DNA of 64,000 bases from Prochlorococcus sp. AG-402-L09 (GCA_003216715.1 QCIK01000006.1:56822-120821); one strand, 5' to 3'; positions 21,589 through 30,071 are shown, counted from the first letter of the stretch. Translations and numbers: made by a program. The notes: generated by a model from the letters alone, not told the origin.

Positions 21589-21954
21589 CTAATTACGCCA
21601 ATGAGAACTTTCTTGGCTTGATTTGATTAATCTCCAAACATTTCTTGATACCTTCTTAGCAATAAGACCACCTCTCTCAACTTTTGAGGAGCCAGGCCTA
21701 ACGCCTAAAAGTTTTGATACTTCTGTAGTGCTTAGCGGAGCTCCTGTTTCTATAGCTAGAGAAGTTAGTTCAAGTCTTTGGCGCAGCTCATATGTATCAC
21801 ATTTTTCGTCTTCTTTTAACCAATTCAAGTCGGCAATACCTTTGTCAGACAATTTTTGCATAAGACTTAATGAGACTAAGCCAAGCGCTTGCTCCGGATT
21901 GATTTCAGAGTTTGAGTTATTGTGTTTCGGATCCTTTGGCTGAGATAAAGACAT
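21589..21954 (-). CDS. Small conserved-looking protein with possible winged/helix-turn-helix segment
   Basis: A 121-residue soluble protein I do not recognise with certainty. After a polar N-terminal of about 20 residues comes a helical stretch (EQALGLVSLSLMQKLSDKG), then ELRQRLELTSLAIETGAPLS and TTEVSKLLGVRPGSS, which has the spacing of a helix-turn-helix, followed by basic GGLIAKKVSRNVWRLIK. This suggests DNA binding, but it is inference only. It converges with chlB and its start is 101 bases from csoS1D, transcribed the other way, so it could in principle act on either neighbour. Confidence 0.6.
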   Translation of the reverse strand: MSLSQPKDPKHNNSNSEINPEQALGLVSLSLMQKLSDKGIADLNWLKEDEKCDTYELRQRLELTSLAIETGAPLSTTEVSKLLGVRPGSSKVERGGLIAKKVSRNVWRLIKSSQESSHWRN

Positions 21955-22055
21955 TCTTCAATTAGATCTATTTATATTGAATTTATCGGCTTAAATTCAG
22001 CATGCAAGTCTAAATCGCTGGCTAAAAAGACAATCTTTGAGGTAGTATCCCGCGC

Positions 22056-22832
22056 ATGACAAGATTCGCCACATTTGAAAATAATGAAAGGCGTCTAGGT
22101 GGCAGCCAGAGAGTTACTGGTGCAGAAGTAAATGAATATCTTGCTGACGATCCCAAAAGAGTCATAACAACTGACTCGGAAAAATCGTTAGTTGCTCGTC
22201 AAGCAAGTCATGTAAAACAAATTGAATTAAGAACATATGTATTCCTAGACTCTTTGCAACCTCAACTTGCGGCTTATATGGGAACAGCAAGTTCAGGTTT
22301 TTTACCCATACCTGGTGATGCTTGTCTTTGGATGGAGGTTTCTCCGGGAATGGCTGTGCACAGGGTTACAGATATTGCATTAAAAGCCAGCAATGTTCGA
22401 TTAGGACAAATGATCGTTGAAAGGGCATTTGGATCACTTGCTCTTTATCACAGAGATCAGAGCACAGTTCTACATTCAGGAGATGTAGTTTTAGATGCAA
22501 TAGGAAGCACAATTGCTAGGAGAACTAATCCTCAAGTTACTTGGACTGAAGTTATTCGCGCTATCACTCCGGATCATGCTGTTTTAATTAATCGGCAAAA
22601 TAGACGTGGCTCAATGATTCAATCCGGTATGAGTATGTTTATTCTTGAGACTGAACCAGCGGGATATGTTTTGATGGCTGCAAACGAGGCGGAGAAGGCA
22701 TCAAATATCACAATTGTAGATGTGAAAGGAGTTGGTGCTTTTGGAAGACTCACTTTGGCGGGTAAAGAGGGTGACGTTGAGGAGGCTGCAGCGGCTGCGA
22801 TGAGATCTATTGATCAAATAAATAGAAATTAA
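22056..22832 (+). CDS. csoS1D: Carboxysome tandem-BMC shell protein CsoS1D
   Basis: A 258-residue protein with two fused bacterial microcompartment domains after an N-terminal extension of about 50 residues. In the family it forms trimers, stacked as pairs, with a large gated pore in the alpha-carboxysome shell. Domain 1 runs from about [13 protein letters not shown] and domain 2 from [21 protein letters not shown] to [19 protein letters not shown]. The gene stands just outside the main cso operon and is separated from it by rdgB on the opposite strand, overlapping rdgB's end by 4 bases. This arrangement is known in marine picocyanobacteria. Confidence 0.93.
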   Translation: MTRFATFENNERRLGGSQRVTGAEVNEYLADDPKRVITTDSEKSLVARQASHVKQIELRTYVFLDSLQPQLAAYMGTASSGFLPIPGDACLWMEVSPGMAVHRVTDIALKASNVRLGQMIVERAFGSLALYHRDQSTVLHSGDVVLDAIGSTIARRTNPQVTWTEVIRAITPDHAVLINRQNRRGSMIQSGMSMFILETEPAGYVLMAANEAEKASNITIVDVKGVGAFGRLTLAGKEGDVEEAAAAAMRSIDQINRN

Positions 22833-23419
22833 TTATTTTTAATTCCTATAGCTTTCAAAAGGTAAGGAGCTAATTCTCTAGCTGCTTTACCTCTACTTCC
22901 ATGTTTTGATAGTTGTGCATTATTTAATTCTCCATAAGTGCAATTAGTTTCACGAACCCAAAATAATGATTCAAATTCCCCATTTGGATAAGCAGGCTTT
23001 TTTAAAATTTCACCCCAGCAAATTCCTATTGTATTTTTGATTATCTCTCCACGGTTAGTGCAAAGCACCATTGCGCTGCAGACTTTTGCGCTTCTATAAG
23101 GACTGTCTCCAAGAGCAGTGAGAATCTTCTCTATCTTTTTTTCATTTGTTTCGGCAAGTCGCGCAGAAAAGATACCGGGAGCATTACCAAGAGAATCGAT
23201 TTCAAGTCCAGAATCATCTGCAATAGTCCAACTGTTTGTTAATGCTGCTGCTGCTTTCGCTTTCAATATTGCATTGTCCAGGTAAGTTTTTCCGGTTTCT
23301 TCAACATCTAAAGAGCTAGGTTGTTTTTTAACTTCAATTGGTAGCGGACCAAGCATTGCCTCTATCTCGGCAACCTTCTTGGGATTACCACTAGCAATGG
23401 TTATTAGTGGTTTTTTCAA
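22829..23419 (-). CDS. rdgB: XTP/dITP pyrophosphatase (RdgB/HAM1 family)
   Basis: House-cleaning nucleotide hydrolase that removes deaminated purine triphosphates. The 196-residue protein contains the substrate-binding [15 protein letters not shown] at its N-terminal, the catalytic [26 protein letters not shown], and the C-terminal [15 protein letters not shown], all diagnostic. It lies on the opposite strand between csoS1D and csoS1, sharing the 357-base upstream region with the carboxysome operon. There is no obvious biochemical link to the carboxysome. Confidence 0.94.
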   Translation of the reverse strand: MKKPLITIASGNPKKVAEIEAMLGPLPIEVKKQPSSLDVEETGKTYLDNAILKAKAAAALTNSWTIADDSGLEIDSLGNAPGIFSARLAETNEKKIEKILTALGDSPYRSAKVCSAMVLCTNRGEIIKNTIGICWGEILKKPAYPNGEFESLFWVRETNCTYGELNNAQLSKHGSRGKAARELAPYLLKAIGIKNN

Positions 23420-23515
23420 ATCGAATCAATTAATTAGTCTTATATAGTCTTACAAGAAGAAGTCAAAAACAATAGTCGTTGAATTTTATGGATGATTTTG
23501 AGACAGTTTTTGGGC

Positions 23516-23530
23516 GAACATTCCAACCCT
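23516..23530. repeat. Direct repeat copy 1 in carboxysome leader
   Basis: GAACATTCCAACCCT here and GAACATTCCATCCCT at 23747-23761 differ at one of 15 positions and are 231 bases apart. They bracket the two dyads of the leader. Purpose unknown. Confidence 0.6.
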
Positions 23531-23651
23531 GACATAGCCAGGAAGCTGTCTCGTGGGTAAAAATAACTACAAGAACTTGTTTACGCAATGCAATATGAGT
23601 ATGTCCTGACTGTTGATCGAACAGTGTTACTCAACTGTCGTAGCAAGGGTG

Positions 23652-23666
23652 ATAAGCTCAGCTTAT
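23652..23666 (+). promoter_or_regulatory. LysR-type (CbbR/RbcR-like) operator candidate
   Basis: The sequence ATAAGCTCAGCTTAT is a perfect inverted repeat with one central base. It fits both the general LysR-type pattern T-N11-A and the CbbR pattern TNA-N7-TNA (TAA-GCTCAGC-TTA). It is 110 bases upstream of the csoS1 ATG, in front of the operon with RuBisCO genes. That a LysR regulator binds here is inference; no regulator gene is in the window. Confidence 0.5.
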
Positions 23667-23746
23667 GAATAAGACTAGAAACTGTAATCAGCGCTATTAG
23701 AAAATCCCCTTGACTAATTGCTCTTTGACGGGCCATTGTCCCTCCT

Positions 23747-23761
23747 GAACATTCCATCCCT
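23747..23761. repeat. Direct repeat copy 2 in carboxysome leader
   Basis: GAACATTCCATCCCT, the partner of 23516-23530. It ends 15 bases before the csoS1 start codon, so in mRNA it would lie near the ribosome-binding site (AGGAC). Confidence 0.6.
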
Positions 23762-23776
23762 TTACAGAAATAGGAC

Positions 23777-24088
23777 ATGGCTAGCGAAACAATGGGTATT
23801 GCTCTCGGCATGATCGAGACACGCGGATTAGTACCAGCTATTGAAGCTGCTGACGCTATGACCAAGGCAGCAGAAGTGCGCTTGATTGGTCGTGAGTTTG
23901 TTGGTGGTGGTTACGTAACAGTTTTAGTTCGCGGAGAAACTGGTGCTGTAAACGCAGCAGTTCGTGCAGGCGCAGATGCTTGTGAGCGTGTAGGTGACGG
24001 CCTCGTTGCAGCTCACATCATTGCTCGTCCTCATCGTGAAGTTGAGCCAGCTTTGGGCAACGGTAACTTCTTAGGTCAGAAGGACTGA
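23777..24088 (+). CDS. csoS1: Major carboxysome shell protein CsoS1 (BMC-H)
   Basis: A 103-residue single BMC-domain protein that builds the hexameric tiles of the carboxysome shell. It begins MASETMGIALGMIETRGLVPAIEAADAM and contains the pore loop and edge motif KAAEVRLIGREFVGGGYVTV, then GADACERVGDGLVAAHIIARPH. It is the first gene of the operon that continues with cbbL. The codon choice is more GC-rich than in neighbouring genes and close to that of cbbL and cbbS, as expected for a highly expressed protein. A second, extended CsoS1-type gene lies at 30646. Confidence 0.97.
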   Translation: MASETMGIALGMIETRGLVPAIEAADAMTKAAEVRLIGREFVGGGYVTVLVRGETGAVNAAVRAGADACERVGDGLVAAHIIARPHREVEPALGNGNFLGQKD

Positions 24089-24097
24089 TTTTTGACT

Positions 24098-24119
24098 AAG
24101 TCCTAAGAGGAGAGGACTT
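24098..24119 (+). promoter_or_regulatory. RNA hairpin in csoS1-cbbL gap
   Basis: Arms AAGTCCT (24098-24104) and AGGACTT (24113-24119) pair perfectly around AAGAGGAG, followed by TTTC. It lies 10 bases after the csoS1 stop and 31 bases before the cbbL ribosome site. Likely a weak terminator, processing or stability element. Confidence 0.55.
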
Positions 24120-24160
24120 TTCAAATTTTCAACCTTCTAACTAATTAACAGGAGCTATCA

Positions 24161-25573
24161 ATGGCTAAAAAGTATGATGCTGGAGTTAAGGAGTATAGAG
24201 ATACTTACTTCACTCCTGATTACGTCCCCCTAGATACTGATTTACTTGCATGTTTTAAATGCACAGGTCAGGAAGGAGTACCTAAGGAAGAGGTTGCAGC
24301 AGCTGTTGCGGCTGAATCATCTACAGGTACTTGGTCAACAGTTTGGTCAGAATTACTTGTAGATCTTGAATTCTACAAAGGCCGCTGTTACCGCATTGAA
24401 GATGTCCCTGGAGACAAGGATGCCTTCTATGCATTTATTGCCTATCCCCTAGATCTTTTTGAAGAAGGATCTATAACTAACGTTTTGACATCACTTGTTG
24501 GAAACGTCTTTGGTTTTAAAGCTCTGCGTCATCTTCGACTTGAAGATATACGCTTCCCAATGGCATTTATAAAGACCTGCGGCGGACCACCTAGTGGAAT
24601 CGTAGTTGAACGTGATCGTCTTAATAAATACGGTCGTCCATTACTTGGTTGTACTATTAAGCCAAAACTTGGTCTTTCAGGTAAAAACTACGGTCGTGTT
24701 GTCTACGAATGCCTTCGTGGAGGTCTTGATCTAACTAAAGATGATGAGAATATCAATTCTCAGCCATTCCAGCGTTGGAGAGAGCGTTTTGAATTTGTTG
24801 CTGAAGCTGTAAAGCTAGCTCAACAGGAAACTGGTGAAGTTAAAGGTCACTACCTGAATTGCACAGCAACAACTCCTGAAGAGATGTATAAGCGTGCTGA
24901 GTTCGCTAAAGAACTTGACATGCCAATCATTATGCATGACTACATAACTGGTGGTTTTACTGCTAATACAGGTCTTGCTAATTGGTGCCGTGAAAATGGC
25001 ATGCTTCTTCATATTCACCGTGCTATGCATGCGGTTATTGACCGTCATCCTCAGCATGGTATCCACTTCAGAGTTCTTGCTAAGTGTTTGCGTCTATCTG
25101 GCGGAGATCAACTTCATACAGGAACAGTTGTTGGAAAACTTGAAGGAGACCGTCAAACAACTCTTGGTTATATCGATAACCTACGTGAATCCTTTGTTCC
25201 TGAAGACCGTACTCGCGGTAACTTCTTTGATCAAGATTGGGGTTCTATGCCTGGTGTATTTGCTGTGGCATCTGGTGGTATTCATGTTTGGCATATGCCA
25301 GCATTGCTTGCAATCTTTGGAGATGATTCATGTCTCCAGTTTGGAGGTGGTACTCATGGACACCCTTGGGGATCAGCGGCTGGTGCGGCTGCGAACCGAG
25401 TAGCTCTAGAAGCATGTGTGAAAGCGCGTAATGCAGGTAGAGAAATCGAAAAAGAAAGTCGCGATATCCTTCTAGAAGCTGCAAAGCATAGCCCTGAATT
25501 GGCAATTGCTCTTGAGACATGGAAGGAGATTAAATTCGAATTCGATACAGTCGATAAACTCGACGTTCAGTAG
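24161..25573 (+). CDS. cbbL: RuBisCO large subunit, form IA
   Basis: Carboxylates ribulose 1,5-bisphosphate; packaged in the carboxysome with CbbS. The 470-residue length and sequence are those of form IA. Catalytic features are [13 protein letters not shown] with the base Lys, Lys193 as the carbamylated residue in [40 protein letters not shown] with the loop-6 Lys, and [14 protein letters not shown]. At residue 191, two before the carbamylated Lys, Leu replaces the Phe of most form I enzymes. A strong ribosome site AGGAG lies at 24150-24154. Confidence 0.99.
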   Translation: MAKKYDAGVKEYRDTYFTPDYVPLDTDLLACFKCTGQEGVPKEEVAAAVAAESSTGTWSTVWSELLVDLEFYKGRCYRIEDVPGDKDAFYAFIAYPLDLFEEGSITNVLTSLVGNVFGFKALRHLRLEDIRFPMAFIKTCGGPPSGIVVERDRLNKYGRPLLGCTIKPKLGLSGKNYGRVVYECLRGGLDLTKDDENINSQPFQRWRERFEFVAEAVKLAQQETGEVKGHYLNCTATTPEEMYKRAEFAKELDMPIIMHDYITGGFTANTGLANWCRENGMLLHIHRAMHAVIDRHPQHGIHFRVLAKCLRLSGGDQLHTGTVVGKLEGDRQTTLGYIDNLRESFVPEDRTRGNFFDQDWGSMPGVFAVASGGIHVWHMPALLAIFGDDSCLQFGGGTHGHPWGSAAGAAANRVALEACVKARNAGREIEKESRDILLEAAKHSPELAIALETWKEIKFEFDTVDKLDVQ

Positions 25574-25582
25574 AAAAGATAT

Positions 25583-25607
25583 AGAGGTGACATTTTAAGT
25601 TGCCTCT
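25583..25607 (+). promoter_or_regulatory. RNA hairpin in cbbL-cbbS gap
   Basis: Arms AGAGGTGAC (25583-25591) and GTTGCCTCT (25599-25607) pair over nine positions with two G-U pairs around ATTTTAA. There is no U-tract. It begins 10 bases after the cbbL stop and could protect the cbbL 3' end or mark a processing point. Confidence 0.5.
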
Positions 25608-25673
25608 AACTTTCTTAAATTCATTAGTCGATATTTAAATCGACTTTCACTCATTCACTAACTTAAGTTCACC

Positions 25674-26015
25674 ATGCCTTTCCAGAGCACAGTAGGTGAC
25701 TATCAAACAGTCGCCACCCTGGAAACATTCGGCTTCTTACCGCCGATGACCCAGGACGAAATCTACGATCAAATCGCTTATATCATTGCTCAGGGTTGGA
25801 GCCCAGTTATTGAGCATGTTCAACCAAGTGGTTCAATGCAGACCTATTGGTCTTATTGGAAATTACCTTTCTTTGGTGAGAAAGATTTAAATTTGGTTGT
25901 TAGCGAGTTAGAAGCTTGCCATAGAGCGTATCCTGACCATCATGTTCGTATCGTTGGATATGACGCATATACACAAAGTCAAGGTACTTGCTTTGTAGTT
26001 TTCCAAGGCCGCTAA
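25674..26015 (+). CDS. cbbS: RuBisCO small subunit, form IA
   Basis: Caps the L8S8 RuBisCO. The 113-residue protein has the form IA sequence: MPFQSTVGDYQTVATLETFGFLPP, then QIAYIIAQGWSPVIEHV, YWSYWKLPFFGE and VRIVGYDAYTQSQGTCFVVF. It follows cbbL by 100 bases that include a hairpin and precedes csoS2 by 101 bases that include a 30-base palindrome. Codon usage resembles csoS1 and cbbL at the 5' end (GC-rich third positions), in keeping with high expression. Confidence 0.98.
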   Translation: MPFQSTVGDYQTVATLETFGFLPPMTQDEIYDQIAYIIAQGWSPVIEHVQPSGSMQTYWSYWKLPFFGEKDLNLVVSELEACHRAYPDHHVRIVGYDAYTQSQGTCFVVFQGR

Positions 26016-26034
26016 ATAAGTAGGCTTTGCTAAA

Positions 26035-26064
26035 ATTAGCCTCAAAAAATTTTTTGAGGCTAAT
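26035..26064. promoter_or_regulatory. Perfect 30-base palindrome in cbbS-csoS2 gap (RNA hairpin)
   Basis: The arm ATTAGCCTCAAAAAA (26035-26049) is followed at once by its exact complement TTTTTTGAGGCTAAT (26050-26064). In RNA it would fold into a nine-pair ATTAGCCTC/GAGGCTAAT stem with an A/U-rich top. It begins 20 bases after the cbbS stop. Read in either direction the A6/T6 core resembles a terminator tract, so it may lower read-through into csoS2 or block 3' exonucleases. Confidence 0.7.
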
Positions 26065-26116
26065 CATTCTTTAGAAAATTTAAATTTATTTTTTGTAACC
26101 TCTCCATTGGGTTGAT

Positions 26117-28504
26117 ATGGCAAAACAAACAAGTCGTCAATTAGTTCTTGAACGCCGCCAGGCTCTTAGTCAAGGAGGTAAAAATGCTTCTGTTAATGAC
26201 TCTACGGCTAATAGAGTACGTTCTTCTGGTGATGCGAGAGCTACTAGGACAAATTCTGGTTTTGTGAAATCCAATAAATCTATAGCTAATTCAAATAATT
26301 CTTCCTCCCACTCAAGTACTAGTAGTTTTCAATTAAGTACTCCTGGGAAATCAACAGGTTCAAAATCATATAGAGGATCAGTCGCAAAACCTAGCCGGCA
26401 ACTTGTTATTGCTAGGAGAGAAGCCTTGTCTAGAAGAGGTAAATCTGCCGATAATAGTAAAGATATAACTCGAGTTGATGTTGAGAGAAAAAAGATTCAA
26501 AACGCCCCTTCTTATGACGCAAAAAAGGCTGAACATTGTTGTCCAGAATGTGAGCAAAAAGCTTTAGGGGAGACTAGTAATACAATATCAAAGCCTGAAA
26601 TTAGTTTGACATTAAATAAAAGAAAGACCGATCACCGCTCAACTGTTAAAAGAAAAGCAATTACGAATTCAAGTAGAGCTTTTGTGCTGGCTCGAAGAGA
26701 AGCATTATCAAAACACGGTAAATCTGCGGGAAAACAGCCAACTACAGCTGCTTCAGTAGCTCGTCAAGGTAATCCAGATTTGACCACCAAAGAAATAGCT
26801 CAACGGGTTAGAGAGCTAAAAAGTAAAACAGGAGCTACTGGAAAAACTCGTACATCAGTAACACGTCCTTGTGGACCAAATAAAAATGGTGCCAAGCAAA
26901 ATGCTAGTGCACCTGATGCTCATTGGAAAGTGGGAATGAGTGAGACCTCTACTGGCCAACTTGTTACAGGTACTCAAGCGAATAGATCTACAAAAACCAC
27001 AGGAAACGAAGCAAGTACATGTCGTTCAATAACAGGTACTCAATACTTGGGTTCAGAAGTTATTGATTCTTTCTGTAATGGTTCACATACTTCTATAAGT
27101 CAGCCAGCAAAAGTAGGCGTTACAAGTACTACTCATGGAAATTTAGTTACTGGTAACGAGGTGGGCAGATCAGAGAAAGTTACTGGAGATGAGCCTGGTA
27201 CTTGTAAGAACCTAACTGGTACTGAATATATTTCGGCTAATCAATCAAATGCTTACTGCGGAGGTGTTAATCCTTCCCCTTCAAAAATTGGCTATAGCCA
27301 AACTATTGATGGTCAAAAAGTCAGTGGAACCATGACAGGAAGGTCGGCTTTGGTTACTGGAAATGAAGCAGGATCAAACAAAGGTTTAACTGGTGATCAG
27401 TATTTAGGTTCTGATCCAATACCTTCTGGTAGACCAGCAGAAAAGGTTGGCTCACTAACAACAATTCGTGGAAACGGTGTAACTGGTACTGATGTCTCTA
27501 GAAGAGAGAATGTTACTGGTAATGAGGCTGGTAGTTGCAAAAACGTGACTGGAGATGAGTATGTGGGCGCTGGGCAATATGATGCTTTTTGTGGAAGTAA
27601 GCCTGCTCCTGATCCAGCAAAAGTTGGCCTAAGTATTACTAATAAAACTCAATCTGTTAGTGGAACTATGACAGGTAGATCGCATCTCGTAACAGGAGAT
27701 GAACCTGGTACTTGTAAAGCAGTAACAGGTACACCCTATGCAGGATTAGATCAAGCAAATCAATGGTGTGACAATTCAGCTTCATCTGAGATAGAAGCTA
27801 GAACTCCTAGGAAAGTTGCTACTCCTGGAGCAAGATTGACTGGACAGCAGCCTGGTATAGGCGGAAAAATGACAGGCGCGCATAAAGGTGCTTGTGAGCC
27901 TTTGACTGGGACTCCTTATATAGGAGGAGATCAATTAGTAGACAATTGTGGCGTGTCAAATATTCCCGAAGGTTATGCTCATCAGGAAAATACCGAAAAA
28001 GCAGCTGCATGGACAAGTTTCAGCGTGAAATCTCCAGCAAGGCAAGCTCATATTCAAAATGAAATCAATGCAGGTGTCACGGGTACGAGCTACGAAGATA
28101 GCTCAAGAATTACTGGCCCATTTGACATGGCTGCAAATAAAGTGACTGGTACTGAACAATTTCGCTTTGACAGAAAACCATCAAATTCTCAGAATAATAA
28201 AGTTGATCAAATAGTTAATGAAGAAGCTAAGCAACGGCCAACTTCACAAATAACAGGAGAAGGACAATCTGCAGGATTAAATATAACTGGTGATGATTGG
28301 GCTAGAGGAGAACATGTTACTGGAACAGAAGGTGCTTCTGCTAAGCGTAGAAATCCTTCACGTCCAGGACCAATGAGTGCAATGAAAGCATCTGAATTAA
28401 AGAGAAACCAAGAGGTTCCCGAACCAGATTTCCTAATCACTGGTTCTAGTGGTAATACAAGGGATGGTCAACTGGTTACTTTCTCTGGTGGAGCAAGAGG
28501 TTAA
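26117..28504 (+). CDS. csoS2: Carboxysome assembly scaffold protein CsoS2
   Basis: Largely disordered 795-residue scaffold that links RuBisCO to the shell. The N-terminal part carries the RuBisCO-binding helix motif at about residues 6-22 (SRQLVLERRQALSQGGK), 93-109 and 186-202, plus a diverged helix near 219-242. The middle part (271 to about 611) has five copies of a roughly 50-residue unit with KVG, VTGT, VTGNE or VTGDE and TCK-type motifs, and a shortened sixth. The C-terminal part ends DGQLVTFSGGARG, the shell-anchoring tail. A Cys cluster CCPEC lies at 141-145 between N-terminal motifs. The long form alone is encoded; I see no obvious slippery frameshift site. Confidence 0.96.
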   Translation: MAKQTSRQLVLERRQALSQGGKNASVNDSTANRVRSSGDARATRTNSGFVKSNKSIANSNNSSSHSSTSSFQLSTPGKSTGSKSYRGSVAKPSRQLVIARREALSRRGKSADNSKDITRVDVERKKIQNAPSYDAKKAEHCCPECEQKALGETSNTISKPEISLTLNKRKTDHRSTVKRKAITNSSRAFVLARREALSKHGKSAGKQPTTAASVARQGNPDLTTKEIAQRVRELKSKTGATGKTRTSVTRPCGPNKNGAKQNASAPDAHWKVGMSETSTGQLVTGTQANRSTKTTGNEASTCRSITGTQYLGSEVIDSFCNGSHTSISQPAKVGVTSTTHGNLVTGNEVGRSEKVTGDEPGTCKNLTGTEYISANQSNAYCGGVNPSPSKIGYSQTIDGQKVSGTMTGRSALVTGNEAGSNKGLTGDQYLGSDPIPSGRPAEKVGSLTTIRGNGVTGTDVSRRENVTGNEAGSCKNVTGDEYVGAGQYDAFCGSKPAPDPAKVGLSITNKTQSVSGTMTGRSHLVTGDEPGTCKAVTGTPYAGLDQANQWCDNSASSEIEARTPRKVATPGARLTGQQPGIGGKMTGAHKGACEPLTGTPYIGGDQLVDNCGVSNIPEGYAHQENTEKAAAWTSFSVKSPARQAHIQNEINAGVTGTSYEDSSRITGPFDMAANKVTGTEQFRFDRKPSNSQNNKVDQIVNEEAKQRPTSQITGEGQSAGLNITGDDWARGEHVTGTEGASAKRRNPSRPGPMSAMKASELKRNQEVPEPDFLITGSSGNTRDGQLVTFSGGARG
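26927..27949 (+). repeat. Protein-level repeats encoded in csoS2 middle region
   Basis: Five full units and one shortened unit, each about 150 bases, code for the KVG...VTGT...GRS...VTGxExGTCK...TGTxY...C pattern. The nucleotide copies are diverged, so they are old. Unit three lacks both cysteines (GSNKGLTGDQY), unlike its neighbours. In CsoS2 these units contact shell hexamers. Confidence 0.85.
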
Positions 28505-28511
28505 ATAGTCG

Positions 28512-30071
28512 ATGGCCTATCGTAATTTGGCCAAGAAATCTCTTCGTGGGCCTACAGCTCCTATGAAGAGATTTGTCGACCTAGAGAACCAGAGCTTGAA
28601 TTCTGAAGTAATTAAGACTACTAATTCTTTCTCTGATGAAATAAAAACTATTAGCTCTTTTTCCACTGATCATCCATTAACTAATTCTCAAGAGAATCAG
28701 AAATTAAATCAATACGAAAAAAAGGTTAAAGGTCGATTTGATAATATTGTCCCTCTTTTAAAAAGAGTCTCTAGTCTCCAAAATGATTTGAATTTTGTAG
28801 AAAGAGCCCAAAATTTATGTCGATCAGAATTAGGTTTTGAATTACCATTGCACATACTTGAAAAGGCTTGGGTTGGAAGTGTTGATATAAGTGCCTTGTT
28901 TGCATGGTGTGTTTTTCAATCACACCAGATTACAAGCAATGAATTTTTTGATTCAGATCCACTAGAGGGATCTGAAAATAGTCAATATTCTAAATCTTTT
29001 CAATCTTTCCTTTATCAATGTGGCTTCCATCTTTTAGATATAACTCCTTGTGCCGATGGTCGATTAGCTCATGCTATTTCTTATGCATTACGTATACCTT
29101 TTAGTTCTGTTAGAAGGCGTTCTCATGCAGGAGCACTTTTTGATATTGAAAAAACAGTTAATCGTTGGATTAAAACTGAACACAGTAGATATAGAGAGTC
29201 AACTCCGAATCCTGCAACTGAGCCAACAAGATATTTAAAATCAGTAATCTACCACTTTAGTTCTGTTGACCCCACGCACCAAGGCTGTGCGGCTCATGGC
29301 AGTAATGATGAGTTGGCAGCATCAGAAGGCTTACAGCGATTATTAGATTTTAGGGAAGCAGTCGAAAATAGTTTTTGCTGTGGTGCATCGGTAGATTTGC
29401 TTCTAATTGGTATTGACACAGATACAGATGCGATAAGAGTTCATACGCCTTCGAGAACCAATGAAGTTGATTTGAAATCATGGGTTTGTGCAAATGAAAT
29501 ATACAAAGAAACTCAATTCCTAAACGCTGAGGAGGCTCTTCAAAAAATTCAAGAAAATGTCAAAAGTGTTTGTCCTGGAGAAACAGATCCGAATATGGTC
29601 ACATTTATTACAAAGCTTATTTCAAATAATATTTCTCAAATTGACTATGTGAAGAATTTTTATTCCGGAAGCTACCAAGATGCAGGTCATGCTGAGAGAT
29701 TTATTGGTGTAGGTATTGGTTTTAAAGAAGTTCATTTAAGGAACCTTACTTATTTTGCGCATTTGGAGACTGTCGAACAAGGAGCTCCTGATCTCGACGT
29801 TGGAGTGAAAATTTTTACTGGTCTCAATATCTCTAGAAGTTTACCAATCCCTATTGTCATTCGCTTTGATTACTCAGGTAGTGTCCCTCATGCAAGAAAT
29901 AGAGCATTATCTGATTGTCATAGAATTAACGAGGCTATTAAGTCTCGTTATCGAGATTTAATAGATGAGGGTTCACTTCACACATTTCTTACTATTCGAG
30001 ATCGAGATAAAAAGGCTCCTGCAGAAGTTGTAGGTTCTTCCCTCGATCCAGTCACTCAGGAGGCTCATTAA
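28512..30071 (+). CDS. csoSCA: Carboxysomal beta-type carbonic anhydrase CsoSCA (CsoS3)
   Basis: Converts bicarbonate to CO2 inside the carboxysome. The 519-residue protein has a polar N-terminal region of about 75 residues, which in the family binds RuBisCO, then a helical domain. The zinc site is Cys180 with the Asp182-Arg184 dyad (ITPCADGRLAH), His248 (IYHFSS) and Cys259 (QGCAAHGSND). The C-terminal half is the degenerate second domain. It follows csoS2 after 7 bases and its stop is directly followed by the csoS4A ATG, consistent with coupled translation. Confidence 0.96.
   Translation: MAYRNLAKKSLRGPTAPMKRFVDLENQSLNSEVIKTTNSFSDEIKTISSFSTDHPLTNSQENQKLNQYEKKVKGRFDNIVPLLKRVSSLQNDLNFVERAQNLCRSELGFELPLHILEKAWVGSVDISALFAWCVFQSHQITSNEFFDSDPLEGSENSQYSKSFQSFLYQCGFHLLDITPCADGRLAHAISYALRIPFSSVRRRSHAGALFDIEKTVNRWIKTEHSRYRESTPNPATEPTRYLKSVIYHFSSVDPTHQGCAAHGSNDELAASEGLQRLLDFREAVENSFCCGASVDLLLIGIDTDTDAIRVHTPSRTNEVDLKSWVCANEIYKETQFLNAEEALQKIQENVKSVCPGETDPNMVTFITKLISNNISQIDYVKNFYSGSYQDAGHAERFIGVGIGFKEVHLRNLTYFAHLETVEQGAPDLDVGVKIFTGLNISRSLPIPIVIRFDYSGSVPHARNRALSDCHRINEAIKSRYRDLIDEGSLHTFLTIRDRDKKAPAEVVGSSLDPVTQEAH

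Larger units (their letters stand above)
23420..23776 (+). promoter_or_regulatory. Leader / control region of the carboxysome operon (divergent with rdgB)
   Basis: A 357-base gap with no convincing gene ahead of csoS1. It holds a perfect dyad ATAAGCT-C-AGCTTAT (23652-23666), another dyad ACTGTT-GATCG-AACAGT (23609-23625) with a further CAACTGT half-site at 23632-23638, and a near-identical 15-base direct repeat at 23516-23530 and 23747-23761. The second repeat copy lies just before the csoS1 ribosome site. This density of symmetry suggests a regulated promoter with a long untranslated leader. Confidence 0.6.

Noticed and set aside
24815..25520. Open frames on the minus strand and in shifted frames within cbbL
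   Set aside because: They lie fully within the cbbL coding region and reflect its strong codon bias; their translations lack domain signals and ribosome sites.
26927..27949. CRISPR-like or tandem DNA repeat
   Set aside because: The periodicity is at the protein level (CsoS2 middle repeats). The DNA copies are diverged and there are no spacers.
26117..28504. Programmed frameshift giving a short CsoS2 form as in Halothiobacillus
   Set aside because: I saw no clear slippery heptamer followed by a hairpin in the middle region, and the long frame is intact.
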